A DNA stretch of 64,000 nucleotides from an uncultured Collinsella sp. (GTDB lineage Bacteria > Actinomycetota > Coriobacteriia > Coriobacteriales > Coriobacteriaceae): NCBI GenBank assembly GCA_900756945.1, contig CAAELZ010000071.1, positions 1 through 64,000 of the forward strand. The letters run 5' to 3'. This document shows positions 8,501 to 18,143 of this stretch, one piece after another. The position numbers were made by a program, and so were the translations under genes. Numbering within the stretch: the stretch's first letter is position 1; each line of letters starts with the position of its first letter. The notes under the pieces are model-generated. The model searched no databases. It was given only the letters and a program-made list of their open reading frames with translations, and was not told where the DNA came from.

Positions 8501-9925
8501 GTGGTCTTCGCCCCCCAGGGAAAACATACGCTGTCGCACCGCGTTTTTGTGACGATCTTTGTCTGCGCCATGGCGGTTATCGTGGCGTTTACGGTGCTGG
8601 GTGCGTTCTTTGTGCAAAACACTTTGGCGGATGCCACGAGTGCCAATCTGGCGCAGGAAACTGAGCTCATTGCTGCCGCCCTCGACGAGCAGCAGGAGCC
8701 CATTCCGTTCTTGCGAAGCCTCGATCGCGAGGATCTTCGTATCACGCTGATCAATAAGGACGGATCTGTTGCCTACGACAACGAGGCGTCGCCTTCCACA
8801 CTGCCCAACCATGGCGATCGCCCCGAGGTCATCGAGGCCTTTGAGAGTGGTTCGGGTTCCGCGGAGCGCGCAAGCTCTACACTCGACGAGATTATGCTGT
8901 ATCGCGCCGTCACCCTTGATAACGGCCAGGTCGTTCGCTTGGCGCAGGCCCAGCCTGGCGTTGCGGCGATTTTGCTGTCGATGCTGGCGCCGATGCTGCT
9001 TATCGCAGCAGCGGGTGCAGTACTCTCGTTTTTTATGGCGCGCCGTGAGTCCCGTGCCATCATCGCGCCGTTGCAAGAGGTGGATTTGGATCACCCACGC
9101 CGTAGCTATGAGCACGCCTATGCCGAGATGGTCCCCATGCTTGAGCGTATCGAGTCGCAGCGCCAGGAACTCAAGCGCCAAATGGCGGTGCTAGCGGACA
9201 ACGACCGTATGCGCCGCGAGTTCACGGCGAATATCACCCATGAGCTCAAGACGCCGCTTACGGCGATTTCGGGCTATGCCGAGCTCATCGCAAATGGCAT
9301 GGTCGAGGGCGAGGACGACCTGCGCAACTTTGGCGGTCGCATCTATCGTGAGGCGGGCCGCTTGGCAGCGCTTGTCAACGACATCCTTACGCTGTCTAAC
9401 TTGGACGAGGCCGAACGTGCAACTGAAGGCGAGGCAGTGCCCATTGGGTCCACGGAGCCTATTGAGCTCTCGCGTGCGATCTACGCGGTTGAGCAGCGTC
9501 TTGAACAGGTCGCCCGTCAAGCGAATGTGACGATAAGTCATGAGACCAAGCCTGTGGTCATCGAAGGCGTGTCGCGCTTGGTCGACGAGCTCATCTATAA
9601 TCTGGCAAGCAACGCCATCCGCTACAATCGGCCCGGCGGTACGGTTACGCTGCAGTGCGGCACCAACGACGAAGGCCATCCGTTCCTCGCTGTCGCCGAC
9701 ACGGGAATCGGTATCGCGCCTGAAGAACAGGGCAAGGTATTTGAGCGGTTCTATCGCGTGGACAAGAGTAGGTCCAAGGCACGCGGCGGAACCGGCCTGG
9801 GGCTTGCCATTGTCAAGCATGCGGCCCTGTATCATCACGCCACGCTTGATCTGTCGAGCGAGTTGGGCGTGGGAACCACCATTACGGTGACGTTTCCCAT
9901 ACAGCAGGACGAGCCATTCGCATAG
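8501..9925 (+). CDS. PhoR-like sensor histidine kinase
   Basis: 474 residues from GTG, with GGAGGAG six bases upstream, inside the end of the previous gene, so translation is probably coupled. Two transmembrane helices (about 14-38 and 150-178) flank an extracytoplasmic sensor of about 110 residues. HisKA has FTANITHELKTPLTAISGY (His about 247), and the HATPase_c domain has NLASNAIRYN, ADTGIGIAPEEQ and GGTGLGLAIVKH. The domain order matches PhoR/WalK-type kinases without a PAS domain. It pairs with the preceding regulator; the ligand is unknown, though pstB upstream suggests phosphate. Confidence 0.9.
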   Translation: MVFAPQGKHTLSHRVFVTIFVCAMAVIVAFTVLGAFFVQNTLADATSANLAQETELIAAALDEQQEPIPFLRSLDREDLRITLINKDGSVAYDNEASPSTLPNHGDRPEVIEAFESGSGSAERASSTLDEIMLYRAVTLDNGQVVRLAQAQPGVAAILLSMLAPMLLIAAAGAVLSFFMARRESRAIIAPLQEVDLDHPRRSYEHAYAEMVPMLERIESQRQELKRQMAVLADNDRMRREFTANITHELKTPLTAISGYAELIANGMVEGEDDLRNFGGRIYREAGRLAALVNDILTLSNLDEAERATEGEAVPIGSTEPIELSRAIYAVEQRLEQVARQANVTISHETKPVVIEGVSRLVDELIYNLASNAIRYNRPGGTVTLQCGTNDEGHPFLAVADTGIGIAPEEQGKVFERFYRVDKSRSKARGGTGLGLAIVKHAALYHHATLDLSSELGVGTTITVTFPIQQDEPFA

Positions 9926-10043
9926 CGATACAACACAGATATTGATGTAGACGCCGCATTTGACTTTCGGGTGCGCGTTGTTGTGCAATTTTACGATTGC
10001 TTCCGACATTTTTACAGGAGAGCCTGTTTCTTATGTATAGAGT

Positions 10044-10072
10044 TTGGTCTCGGTAAAAAGATGCGATAACAT
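10044..10072 (+). promoter_or_regulatory. Possible promoter of the tyrosine-kinase operon
   Basis: TTGGTC (10044-10049), a 17-bp spacer and TAACAT (10067-10072), about 48 nt upstream of the first gene. This is a moderate match only. Confidence 0.4.
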
Positions 10073-10119
10073 ACGGACAGTTTTGTCAATCCGAACTGGG
10101 GAAATGAAAGGCAAGCTGC

Positions 10120-10776
10120 ATGACCCTTCTCGAACTGTTCCAGCTGCTGAAGAAGCACCTCAAGCTGGTCATCACCCTTCCGGTGGTCTGCGCGATCGCC
10201 ATGGGCATCGTGTCCTTCATTGCGATGGACAACACCTATACCGCGACGACGAGCATGTACATTCTCGCCAAGACCGACGATAGCGGTCAGATGAGCTACA
10301 ACGATCTCTCGGCGAGCCAGATGCTTTCCAACGATATCGCCACGCTGCTGGATAGCGATAGCGTTAAGAGCGGCGCCGCCAAAGAACTGGGCCTCACCGA
10401 TTTGGATGACTACAAGGTGTCTGTTTCCTCCGAGACCACCACGCGTGTCATTACGCTTTCGGTTACCGGCACCGATGCCAAGGAGACGGCTGAGGTCGCA
10501 AAGGCCATTGCCAGCTCGGTGAGTACGGTCGCTCAGAACGTCGGCGCTGCCCAGAGCATCAACGTTATCGACGAGGCTAAGACCCCCGAAGCCCCCAGCG
10601 GCCCCAAGCGCACGCTGTATATTGCCGTCGCGTTCCTCGCCGGTATCTTTATCGCAGTTGCCTATGTCGTTTTGGCAGACATGCTCAATACCCGCATCCG
10701 CGGTGCCGAAGAGGCAGAAGAGCTCCTGGGTATTCCCGTTGTTGGCCGAATTCCGGCTATGAAAGGTGGTAAATAG
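10120..10776 (+). CDS. Wzz/CpsC-type chain-length and tyrosine-kinase modulator
   Basis: 218 residues. A membrane helix at about 17-37 (LVITLPVVCAIAMG) and another at about 166-188 flank an extracytoplasmic domain. This is the Wzz topology of CpsC/CapA/YveK proteins, which activate the partner BY-kinase and influence polysaccharide chain length. The region before the second helix contains a Pro-rich stretch (AKTPEAPSGPKR), typical of the family. It lies 2 nt before the kinase gene. Confidence 0.88.
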   Translation: MTLLELFQLLKKHLKLVITLPVVCAIAMGIVSFIAMDNTYTATTSMYILAKTDDSGQMSYNDLSASQMLSNDIATLLDSDSVKSGAAKELGLTDLDDYKVSVSSETTTRVITLSVTGTDAKETAEVAKAIASSVSTVAQNVGAAQSINVIDEAKTPEAPSGPKRTLYIAVAFLAGIFIAVAYVVLADMLNTRIRGAEEAEELLGIPVVGRIPAMKGGK

Positions 10777-10778
10777 GC

Positions 10779-11516
10779 ATGGCTAAGGCAAAGAACACCG
10801 ATAAGCTCGTTGTACAGAATGCCGCCAAGACCCTTCTGGCCAACATCCGCTTTGCGAGCGTGGACGACCCCATTCGCACCATCACCGTTACCTCCTCGAT
10901 TCCCAACGAGGGCAAGTCTACGGTTTCCATTAACCTTGCTCAGGCAATCGCCACGAGCGGCAAGTCCGTGCTCCTGGTCGAGGCCGATATGCGCCGCAGG
11001 TCCCTTTCCGATATGCTCGGCGTTCGTTCGCGCGGCGGACTCTATGCGGTCCTTTCCGAGCAGATCTCCATTGACCAGGCAATTGTCGAGACGGGTCAGA
11101 AGAACTTCTACTTCCTCGATGCCGAGCCGCACATTCCCAATCCTGCCGACATCATCGTCTCCCATCGCTTTTCCAAGTTGGTCAAGGCACTGTCTGCTAA
11201 GTTCCAGTACGTCATCTTCGATGCTCCCCCGGTCGGCACCTTCATCGATGCTGCCGAGATTGCCAGCCTGACCGACGGCACGCTGTTCGTGGTGCGCGAG
11301 GACTTTACCAAGCGCGAAGAGGCGCTCAACGCTATCGCACAGCTTAAGAAGTCCGAGAGGGTCAAGCTCATCGGTACCGTCATGAATTACTGTGAGACCG
11401 AGACCAGTGAGTACTACTATTCTTACTACACCAAGGACGGTAAGAAGGTTAAGAAGGGCTCCGACAATCAGGGCACTTCCAAAAAGGGCATCTTCACCAA
11501 CCGAGCAAACGTTTAG
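10779..11516 (+). CDS. CpsD/CapB-type protein tyrosine kinase (BY-kinase)
   Basis: 245 residues. P-loop BY-kinase with Walker A SIPNEGKST (about 42-50), Walker A' VLLVEADMRRRSLS and Walker B VIFDAPPVGTFID. A C-terminal Tyr cluster (EYYYSYY, about 209-215) is the expected autophosphorylation site. It acts at the membrane with the preceding CpsC-like protein and is reset by the downstream phosphatase. Such modules regulate capsule or exopolysaccharide synthesis, but no glycosyltransferase, flippase or polymerase gene is linked here. Confidence 0.92.
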   Translation: MAKAKNTDKLVVQNAAKTLLANIRFASVDDPIRTITVTSSIPNEGKSTVSINLAQAIATSGKSVLLVEADMRRRSLSDMLGVRSRGGLYAVLSEQISIDQAIVETGQKNFYFLDAEPHIPNPADIIVSHRFSKLVKALSAKFQYVIFDAPPVGTFIDAAEIASLTDGTLFVVREDFTKREEALNAIAQLKKSERVKLIGTVMNYCETETSEYYYSYYTKDGKKVKKGSDNQGTSKKGIFTNRANV

Positions 11517-11533
11517 TTGATTAAGGCCGACCT

Positions 11534-12184
11534 ATGCGTGACATTCATTGCCATATCTTGCCGGGTGTAGACGACGGCGCCGCCGATCTCAATGAGAGCT
11601 TGGCGATGCTCGAGGCTGCCAAGCGGGCCGGTGTAACCAGAATCGTTTGCACTCCTCACTGCCGTGATCCCTATTTTGATTACGACAAGATGTGGGATGC
11701 CTTTGAGCTGCTGCGCGATAACGCTGACGGTTTTCCGCTCCAGATGGGCTTCGAGGTCAACCATCGAAAGCTCGTTGAGCTTGGTATCGATGCCGCGGAG
11801 CACTTGCATTTCGATGGGACCAACGAGTTCCTGCTCGAGCTTTCGACGCATGCCGATGCGTATGCGTTTAGAGAGTACGAGAACACGATTTACGATTTGC
11901 AGTGCCGTGGCTACCAGGTGATCATTGCTCATCCTGAGCGCTATCGTGCGGTTCAAAAGGATGTAAGCGTGGCGGAGCGCCTGGTCGATATGGGCTGCAA
12001 GCTGCAGGCTTCGGCGGACTTTATTGCCGGCGGTCGCTTTGGTCGCGAGAAAAAGCCGGCACAGCGCCTGTTCGATCAGAACCTGTACAGCTTCATCGCG
12101 AGCGATGCCCATAACGTGGGTCATTACGACTGCCTGGCGAAGGCTCGTGCGAAGTTTAGCGTGCGCGGAGCTCATTTTCGCTAA
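11534..12184 (+). CDS. CpsB/CapC-type PHP-family tyrosine phosphatase
   Basis: 216 residues. PHP-fold metallophosphatase with metal-binding motifs DIHCHILPGVDDGA (residues 3-16), VCTPHC (about 38), an internal Glu/His set (GFEVNHRK) and C-terminal SDAHNVGHYD. Family members dephosphorylate the Tyr-rich tail of the cognate BY-kinase, using manganese. It is the third gene of the module, 17 nt after the kinase. Confidence 0.92.
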   Translation: MRDIHCHILPGVDDGAADLNESLAMLEAAKRAGVTRIVCTPHCRDPYFDYDKMWDAFELLRDNADGFPLQMGFEVNHRKLVELGIDAAEHLHFDGTNEFLLELSTHADAYAFREYENTIYDLQCRGYQVIIAHPERYRAVQKDVSVAERLVDMGCKLQASADFIAGGRFGREKKPAQRLFDQNLYSFIASDAHNVGHYDCLAKARAKFSVRGAHFR

Positions 12185-12223
12185 TATCTGTCCCTAACGT
12201 TCGCATTGAATGAAAGGGCAGCC

Positions 12224-12724
12224 ATGGATATCCAACTTAAGACGGGATGCTTTGATGACGCGGCGTTGGTGCGCCGCGTCGTTTTTATGGACGAGCAGGG
12301 CTACGAGAATGAGTTTGACGCTATCGACGAGGATCCGAACTGCATTCATGTGACGCTCTATGTAGACGGTGAGCTTGCCGGTTGCTCGCGCGTGTTTCCC
12401 GAAGAACTCGAGCGCGCAGCTGACGCAGAGGCTCCGGTGTCGCCGGCGTGCGACTTGGACGAAGGCGTCGCGGCGGGGGAGACCTACATTATGGGGCGCG
12501 TGGCCGTGCTGCCGAGCATGCGCCGTCGCGGTTTGGCGAGCAAGATTGTCGAGGCCAGTGATACGTGCGCGCGTGATGCCGGCGCCAAGCTCATTAAGCT
12601 GCATGCGCAGGAATACGTGCTGCCGCTCTATGCCAAGGCGGGTTACACGCAGATTGCCCCGGTGGACTACGAAGACGAGGGCCAGCCCCATGCTTGGATG
12701 GCCAAGCGCGTAGATGGCAGATAG
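12224..12724 (+). CDS. GNAT-family N-acetyltransferase (ElaA-like)
   Basis: 166 residues. ATG 12224 is preceded by AAAGGG at correct spacing. The acetyl-CoA binding motif A is visible as MGRVAVLPSMRRRGLASKIV (about 89-108), with the R-R-x-G-x-A pyrophosphate loop. The end LHAQEYVLPLYAKAGYTQ resembles ElaA/YjcF-type GNATs. The substrate cannot be told from sequence. It is a single gene, not clearly part of an operon. Confidence 0.85.
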   Translation: MDIQLKTGCFDDAALVRRVVFMDEQGYENEFDAIDEDPNCIHVTLYVDGELAGCSRVFPEELERAADAEAPVSPACDLDEGVAAGETYIMGRVAVLPSMRRRGLASKIVEASDTCARDAGAKLIKLHAQEYVLPLYAKAGYTQIAPVDYEDEGQPHAWMAKRVDGR

Positions 12725-12871
12725 GGACGTTCCTTTCCTGCCGGCAGTCGGGGACACTCCTTGGCAATTGGCGCATCAGAGCGTTTGGACATACAGTTTT
12801 TCGATTCCGTATGTATATATGCGCGCTAATGGGTTATAAAATCTAAGTCTGAACATAGCAGGTCTGCAATG

Positions 12872-12896
12872 CGGCTCGGGCAACCGGGCCGTTTTT
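12872..12896 (+). promoter_or_regulatory. Terminator-like hairpin in the htpG leader
   Basis: CGGCTCGG-GCAA-CCGGGCCG followed by TTTTT, lying between a -10-like TATAAA (12835-12840) and the htpG start. It could be an attenuator in the leader or the terminator of an upstream transcript. The nearest upstream gene ends 148 nt earlier. Confidence 0.5.
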
Positions 12897-12926
12897 GCGG
12901 ACGGGGGTAGCGCGAAAGGACTGCAC

Positions 12927-14951
12927 ATGCGTCAATTTAAGACCGAGAGCAAAAAACTGCTCGACCTCATGATCAACTCCATCTACACCAATAAGGAAAT
13001 CTTCCTGCGCGAGCTTATCTCCAACGCGAGCGATGCCGTCGACAAGCTCAACTTTAAGAGCCTGCAGGACCCGAGCGTCAAGCTCGACCAGGGCGACCTG
13101 GCTATTCGTGTTTCCTTTGATAAAGATGCCCGTACCATCACCATTTCGGATAACGGTATCGGCATGACCGCCGAGGAGCTCGAGCGCAATCTGGGCACCA
13201 TCGCCCATTCCGGCTCCGAGGAGTTTAAGACCGAGAACGCCGAGCAACAGGGCTCCGATGTCGACATCATCGGCCAGTTTGGCGTGGGCTTCTACTCTGC
13301 CTTTATGGTTGCCAGCCACGTAAAGGTTGTCAGCCGCGCCTATGGCGAGGACACCGCTCACGTGTGGGAGTCTGATGGTCTTGAGGGTTACACCATCGAA
13401 GACGGCGAGCGCGCCGAGCACGGCACCGATGTCATCCTGACGCTGCGCGAGAACGAGAAGCTCGACGCCGACGGCGAGGCCGAGACCTACGATCGCTTCC
13501 TGACCGAGTGGGGCCTCAAGAGCCTGATTCAGCAGTACAGCAACTATGTGCGCTACCCGATTCAGATGATGGTGAGCAAGAGCCGCCAGAAACCCAAGCC
13601 CGAGGACGCCGGCGACGACTACAAGCCCGAGTACGAGGACTACCAGGAGCTCGAGACCATCAACTCCATGACGCCGATCTGGAAAAAGCGCAGCTCCGAC
13701 GTTGAGCAGAAGGATTACAACGAGTTCTACAAGTCCACGTTCCACGACTTTGACGATCCCGCGCGCACTATCAGCTTCCATGCCGAGGGTACGCTTGAGT
13801 ACGATGCGCTGCTGTTTGTGCCGGGTCGCGCCCCGTTCGATCTGTACAGCAAGGACTACGAGAAGGGCCTGGCGCTCTACAGTTCCAACGTGCTGATTAT
13901 GGAGAAGTGCGACGACCTGCTGCCCGACTACTACAACTTTGTGCGCGGTGTCGTGGACTCTGCCGACGTGACGCTCAACATCTCGCGTGAGACGCTGCAA
14001 CAGAACCGTCAGCTCAAGGCCATTGCCAAGCGTGTCGAGAAGAAGATCACTGCCGATCTTGAGGACATGCGCGACAACGACCGCGAGGCATACGAGAAGT
14101 TCTTTGAGAACTTTGGTCGTGGTCTCAAGTACGGCATCTACTCGAGCTACGGCATGAAGGCCGACGAGCTCGCCGACCTGCTGCTGTTCTGGTCTGCCAA
14201 GGAGCAGAAGATGATCACCCTTGCCGAGTATGCCAAGGGCATGCCCGAGGGCCAGAAGGCAATCTACTATGCCGCCGGCGATTCGCGCGAGCGTCTGGCC
14301 AAGATGCCCGTCGTGAAGGGCGTGCTCGACCGCGGCTACGATGTACTGCTGCTGACGCAGGACGTGGATGAGTTCACCTTCCAGGCCATGCGTGAGTACG
14401 TGGCTGCCGATATGCCCAAGGTCTACGAGGATGACGCTGCTCGCGAGGCTGCTGAGAAGGCAGTTGCCGATGGCGCTGAGCCTGAGGTCGAGGATCGTCA
14501 CCTGGAGCTTAAGAACGTCGCGACCGGCGATCTTGACTTGGCGACCGATGACGAGAAGAAGGAGGCCGAGGACGCCACCAAGGAGAACGAGGACCTCTTT
14601 AACGCCATGAAGGAGGCGCTCGGCGACAAGGTCGAGAAGGTTGCCGTCTCTGCGCGTCTGACTGACGCTCCCGCCTGCATCACCACCGAGGGTCCGCTTT
14701 CGCTCGAGATGGAGAAAGTGCTTCAGAAGGGCCCCGAGGGCGCGCCCGACGGTATGCCTAAGAGCCAGCGCGTGCTCGAGCTCAACGCCAAGCACCCGGT
14801 CTTCGCCAAGCTCGTCGCTGCCCAGAAGGCGGGCGACGCCGACAAGATCAAGCAGTACTCCGGCTTGCTCTACGACCAGGCCCTGCTCGTCGAGGGCATT
14901 CTCCCCGAGGACCCCGTAGCCTTCGCTGCGGCTGTTTGCGAACTAATGTAA
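12927..14951 (+). CDS. htpG: Chaperone HtpG (Hsp90)
   Basis: 674 residues. ATP-dependent dimeric cytosolic chaperone. The N-terminal GHKL ATPase domain shows FLRELISNASDA, the nucleotide motif DNGIGM, and GQFGVGFYSAF. The middle domain has SRETLQQNRQLKAIAK, including the catalytic Arg region, and the C-terminal dimerisation domain is complete. An acidic, charged insertion (about 515-565) precedes the C-terminal domain. GAAAGGA precedes the ATG. Length is in the usual range. A hairpin with a T-run lies just upstream in the leader. Confidence 0.97.
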   Translation: MRQFKTESKKLLDLMINSIYTNKEIFLRELISNASDAVDKLNFKSLQDPSVKLDQGDLAIRVSFDKDARTITISDNGIGMTAEELERNLGTIAHSGSEEFKTENAEQQGSDVDIIGQFGVGFYSAFMVASHVKVVSRAYGEDTAHVWESDGLEGYTIEDGERAEHGTDVILTLRENEKLDADGEAETYDRFLTEWGLKSLIQQYSNYVRYPIQMMVSKSRQKPKPEDAGDDYKPEYEDYQELETINSMTPIWKKRSSDVEQKDYNEFYKSTFHDFDDPARTISFHAEGTLEYDALLFVPGRAPFDLYSKDYEKGLALYSSNVLIMEKCDDLLPDYYNFVRGVVDSADVTLNISRETLQQNRQLKAIAKRVEKKITADLEDMRDNDREAYEKFFENFGRGLKYGIYSSYGMKADELADLLLFWSAKEQKMITLAEYAKGMPEGQKAIYYAAGDSRERLAKMPVVKGVLDRGYDVLLLTQDVDEFTFQAMREYVAADMPKVYEDDAAREAAEKAVADGAEPEVEDRHLELKNVATGDLDLATDDEKKEAEDATKENEDLFNAMKEALGDKVEKVAVSARLTDAPACITTEGPLSLEMEKVLQKGPEGAPDGMPKSQRVLELNAKHPVFAKLVAAQKAGDADKIKQYSGLLYDQALLVEGILPEDPVAFAAAVCELM

Positions 14952-14957
14952 CTAGGG

Positions 14958-14986
14958 GGTTACGCGGTTCTACGAACCGCGTAACC
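14958..14986 (+). terminator. Perfect 13-bp hairpin after htpG
   Basis: GGTTACGCGGTTC (14958-14970) and GAACCGCGTAACC (14974-14986) around loop TAC, 6 nt after the stop. There is no T-run, so it may be a 3' stabiliser or weak terminator. Confidence 0.55.
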
Positions 14987-14998
14987 ACTCGACGCTGC

Positions 14999-15096
14999 AA
15001 ACGCCCCTAAGCGGCAATCTGACGTTCAATCGTCGGTCGCGTACCAAAGTACGCTTCCCTCCTCTTTCACGTCACCTTGCTCGCTTAGGGGCGTTT
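14999..15096. repeat. Structured palindromic element
   Basis: 15-bp perfect arms AAACGCCCCTAAGCG (14999-15013) and CGCTTAGGGGCGTTT (15082-15096) enclose a 68-nt core. The core contains two smaller hairpins, GACG-TTCAAT-CGTC and GCGTAC-CAAA-GTACGC. The rest of the 333-nt gap to the next gene shows no ORF worth calling. Confidence 0.6.
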
Positions 15097-15223
15097 TCGC
15101 TGACTTATGCTCAACCTGCGACGTTTTTTGGTCCAAAGTAGTCATTGGGGACGTTCTTAAACGACTAGTCTGCTTGCTAATTTGTGCGGGTTGTGGTTTT
15201 GTGACCTGCTGAAATTAAAGATA

Positions 15224-15237
15224 CTGTACATCTGTAC
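15224..15237. promoter_or_regulatory. Short repeat that may be an operator before the YhgE pair
   Basis: CTGTAC is repeated 8 bp apart, and the centre reads as the inverted repeat GTACA-TC-TGTAC. TATATT at 15256-15261 could be a -10. Weak evidence. Confidence 0.3.
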
Positions 15238-15284
15238 GTTAACTTATCTTCGTAGTATATTGCTACCCGCAAAACTCAGCACCA

Positions 15285-18143
15285 TTGTGCCGCGAGGCAC
15301 TAAAGCGCCTACGTACAATGGTTGTCGATAGTACGATTCGATTCAACGACAGGATGGATGGTCCAAGCGTGAGTCTCGGCAGCAAACTATCCGATGCAAA
15401 GGTTTCCTTTGCAATCTTTAAACGCGACATCAAGCGATTGATCGTGAACCCCGTCGCCCTGGTGGTTACCCTGGGCGTGTGCGTTATTCCCTCGCTGTAT
15501 GCCTGGTACAACATCGTGGCCAACTGGGATCCGTACGGAAACACCCAGGGTATCAAGATTGCCATCGCCAACAACGATCAAGGCACCCAGAATGACTTGG
15601 TGGGCGAGCTCAACGCAGGCGATAAGGTGGTCGACCAGCTCAAGGAGAACGACCAGCTTGGCTGGACCTTCGTCGACTCGGCGGCAGATGCCAAAGAGGG
15701 CGTCGAAAGTGGCGAATACTATGCTGCCATCGTGATTCCCAAGAACTTCTCCGACAATCTCGTCTCGATGCTCGACGGCAATTACCATCAGCCGAAGCTC
15801 ACCTATTACGTCAACGAGAAAAAGAGCGCCATTGCGCCCAAGGTCACCGATACCGGTGCCAACACCATCGAGGAGCAGATCAACTCTGAGTTTGTCTCCA
15901 CGGTGGGCGAGACCGTCGCGGGCATTGCCAAAGATGCTGGCATCGATCTTAAAGACAAGGCAACCCAGACCCAGGATTCGCTGGCGGGCTCGGTGTCCGA
16001 GGCGTCTGATACCCTGGGCGAAGTGCGTGATTCCATCGGCGACATGAACACCGCCATCGACAAGACGAGCAGCTCGATTGCTTCGGCCGATGCTGCGTTG
16101 GCGGGCCTGCAGGGACAGGCGCCTTCGCTAACGCAGGCAATCGCTCAGGGTAATGATCTGCTGGGCGAAGCTCGTACCACGGCTGGCAAGTCCATCACCT
16201 CGCTCTCCAAGGCGCTCTCGGAAGGCAGCCTTGCGCTAACCAAGACATCGGCCTCCGCGAACGCTGCCATCGGCAAGCTGACGGGCACGGTCACATCTAC
16301 GACCACCCGCATCGACAACTCGCTCGAGTCTCTCCAGGCAACGATCGATCACAACACCGCAGTTATCGGCCACCTGCAGATTCTTGCCGGCGATACCTCG
16401 ACGGGATCGGATCGGATCGACGCACTGATCGCCTCGACGATCGATACGCTCAAGAAGCAGAACGACCAGCTGCAGAGTATCAAGAACAGTCTGTCCGCGC
16501 AGTCGAGCGCCATGGCAAATGACGCCACGGCCGTCTCGAACGCGAGCAACGCACTCAACGCGGCAATTCAGACCGGTACGGCTAACCTCGGTCAGGCTCA
16601 GACCGATCTGGGTCAGAACGCACTTCCGAAGGCTTCGAGCGCGCTTGACTCCTTTGCCGCCGTTTCGGGCGATTTGACCGGCATTGTATCGGGTATGACC
16701 CCCACGATAGCGAGCGCGCGCGGCACGCTGGCGCAGCTCGGCGCCACGCTCAAGCAGGCAAAGACCACGCTGTCCCAAACCGACGCCTCCCTTGCCAAGG
16801 TTCAGGACAAGCTCGCGACCGCCGCCAATGACATTGCGGCGTTGCAGACCTCTGGGTCTATGGGCGAGTTAGCCGACCTCATGGACGTCGACGTCAATGA
16901 CGTGGCAGATTTCATGGCATCTCCGGTTGAGCTGACATCCAAGTCAATCTATCCGGTCAAGAGCTTTGGCTCGGGCATCGCGCCCTTCTACACCAATCTG
17001 GCGCTGTGGGTAGGCGGCTATGTGCTCATCGCTATCTACAAACTCGAGGTCGACCGCGAGGGCATCGGTAGCTTTACGGCGCGTCAGGGCTACTTTGGCC
17101 GCTGGCTGCTACTGGTGATCCTGGGCGCGTTCCAGGCCATCATCGTTACGGTAGGCGACCTAGTCATTGGCGTTCAGTGCGTCAATCCGCTGCTCTTTGT
17201 GCTGGGCGGCATCGCTATCTCGTTCACCTACGTCAATATCATCTATGCGCTGTCCACCACCTTTAAGCATATCGGTAAAGCCATTGGCGTCATCCTCGTC
17301 ATTGTGCAGATCCCCGGCTCGTCGGGCATGTATCCCATCGAGATGATGCCCGGCTTCTTCCAATGGCTGCATCCGCTGCTGCCCTTCACCTATGGCATCA
17401 ACCTGCTGCGCGAGACCGTCGGTGGCATGTATTCGTTCAACTACCTGTTCAACCTGTGCATCCTGGGCGTGTTCCTTATCATCGCGCTCTTTATCGGTCT
17501 GCAGCTGCGCCCGTTGCTGCTCAACCTCAATCTGCTCTTTGATAAGCAGCTTTCCACGACGGGCCTCATGATCTGCGAGTCCAACGACCTGCCGCGCCAA
17601 CGTTATTCGCTGCGTACGGCCATGCGCGTCATGCTCGATTCGGATTCGTACCGTCGCGAGCTGCTCGATCATGCCGTGGCGTTTGAGCATCGCTACCCGT
17701 ACTACATCAAGGGCGGTTTTGCCGCCGTGGTAGGCGTGCAGGTTCTGCTCTTTGTGCTTTCGACGGTGCTCGATATCGACAATAACGGCAAGATCATCCT
17801 GCTCGTTATCTGGATCATTTCGGTTATCGCCATCTGCGGCTGGCTCATCAACATCGAATACATCCGTGCGAGCCTCAATACCCAGATGCGTATCTCGGCG
17901 CTTTCGGACGAGGACCTTCGCCGCGAGATGCGCGAGCACACGGCGGCGATCCCTGCCGCCCGTCGCATGTTTGGTCTCAACGCCAGCGAGCGTGGCGCCA
18001 AGGGAGGCGAACAGCCTACGAGCCGTCTGCCGCATATCGGTGCGCATCGTAAGGCTCAAGATGCCGACGGCGCTGACAACGTAAACGGAAACGACGGGGA
18101 CACCACCCCGCTTGGCAAGCACTCTAAAGGAGGTGAGGCATAA
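15285..18143 (+). CDS. YhgE/Pip-domain membrane protein, first of a tandem pair
   Basis: Up to 952 residues. The start is unsure: GTG 15369 and ATGs at 15318 and 15354 are plausible because AGGATGG at 15350-15356 looks like a ribosome site. An N-terminal membrane helix (VALVVTLGVCVIPSLYAWYN) leads into the YhgE/Pip extracellular domain. This is followed by a long Ala/Ser/Thr-rich, probably helical region (about 230-530) and a C-terminal ABC-2-like membrane block (about 565-760). Two extra helices (about 805-865) and a charged tail follow. YhgE/Pip relatives include phage-infection protein and the EsaA class of type VII secretion. No secretion ATPase or WXG100 protein is nearby. Confidence 0.88.
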   Translation: MCREALKRLRTMVVDSTIRFNDRMDGPSVSLGSKLSDAKVSFAIFKRDIKRLIVNPVALVVTLGVCVIPSLYAWYNIVANWDPYGNTQGIKIAIANNDQGTQNDLVGELNAGDKVVDQLKENDQLGWTFVDSAADAKEGVESGEYYAAIVIPKNFSDNLVSMLDGNYHQPKLTYYVNEKKSAIAPKVTDTGANTIEEQINSEFVSTVGETVAGIAKDAGIDLKDKATQTQDSLAGSVSEASDTLGEVRDSIGDMNTAIDKTSSSIASADAALAGLQGQAPSLTQAIAQGNDLLGEARTTAGKSITSLSKALSEGSLALTKTSASANAAIGKLTGTVTSTTTRIDNSLESLQATIDHNTAVIGHLQILAGDTSTGSDRIDALIASTIDTLKKQNDQLQSIKNSLSAQSSAMANDATAVSNASNALNAAIQTGTANLGQAQTDLGQNALPKASSALDSFAAVSGDLTGIVSGMTPTIASARGTLAQLGATLKQAKTTLSQTDASLAKVQDKLATAANDIAALQTSGSMGELADLMDVDVNDVADFMASPVELTSKSIYPVKSFGSGIAPFYTNLALWVGGYVLIAIYKLEVDREGIGSFTARQGYFGRWLLLVILGAFQAIIVTVGDLVIGVQCVNPLLFVLGGIAISFTYVNIIYALSTTFKHIGKAIGVILVIVQIPGSSGMYPIEMMPGFFQWLHPLLPFTYGINLLRETVGGMYSFNYLFNLCILGVFLIIALFIGLQLRPLLLNLNLLFDKQLSTTGLMICESNDLPRQRYSLRTAMRVMLDSDSYRRELLDHAVAFEHRYPYYIKGGFAAVVGVQVLLFVLSTVLDIDNNGKIILLVIWIISVIAICGWLINIEYIRASLNTQMRISALSDEDLRREMREHTAAIPAARRMFGLNASERGAKGGEQPTSRLPHIGAHRKAQDADGADNVNGNDGDTTPLGKHSKGGEA

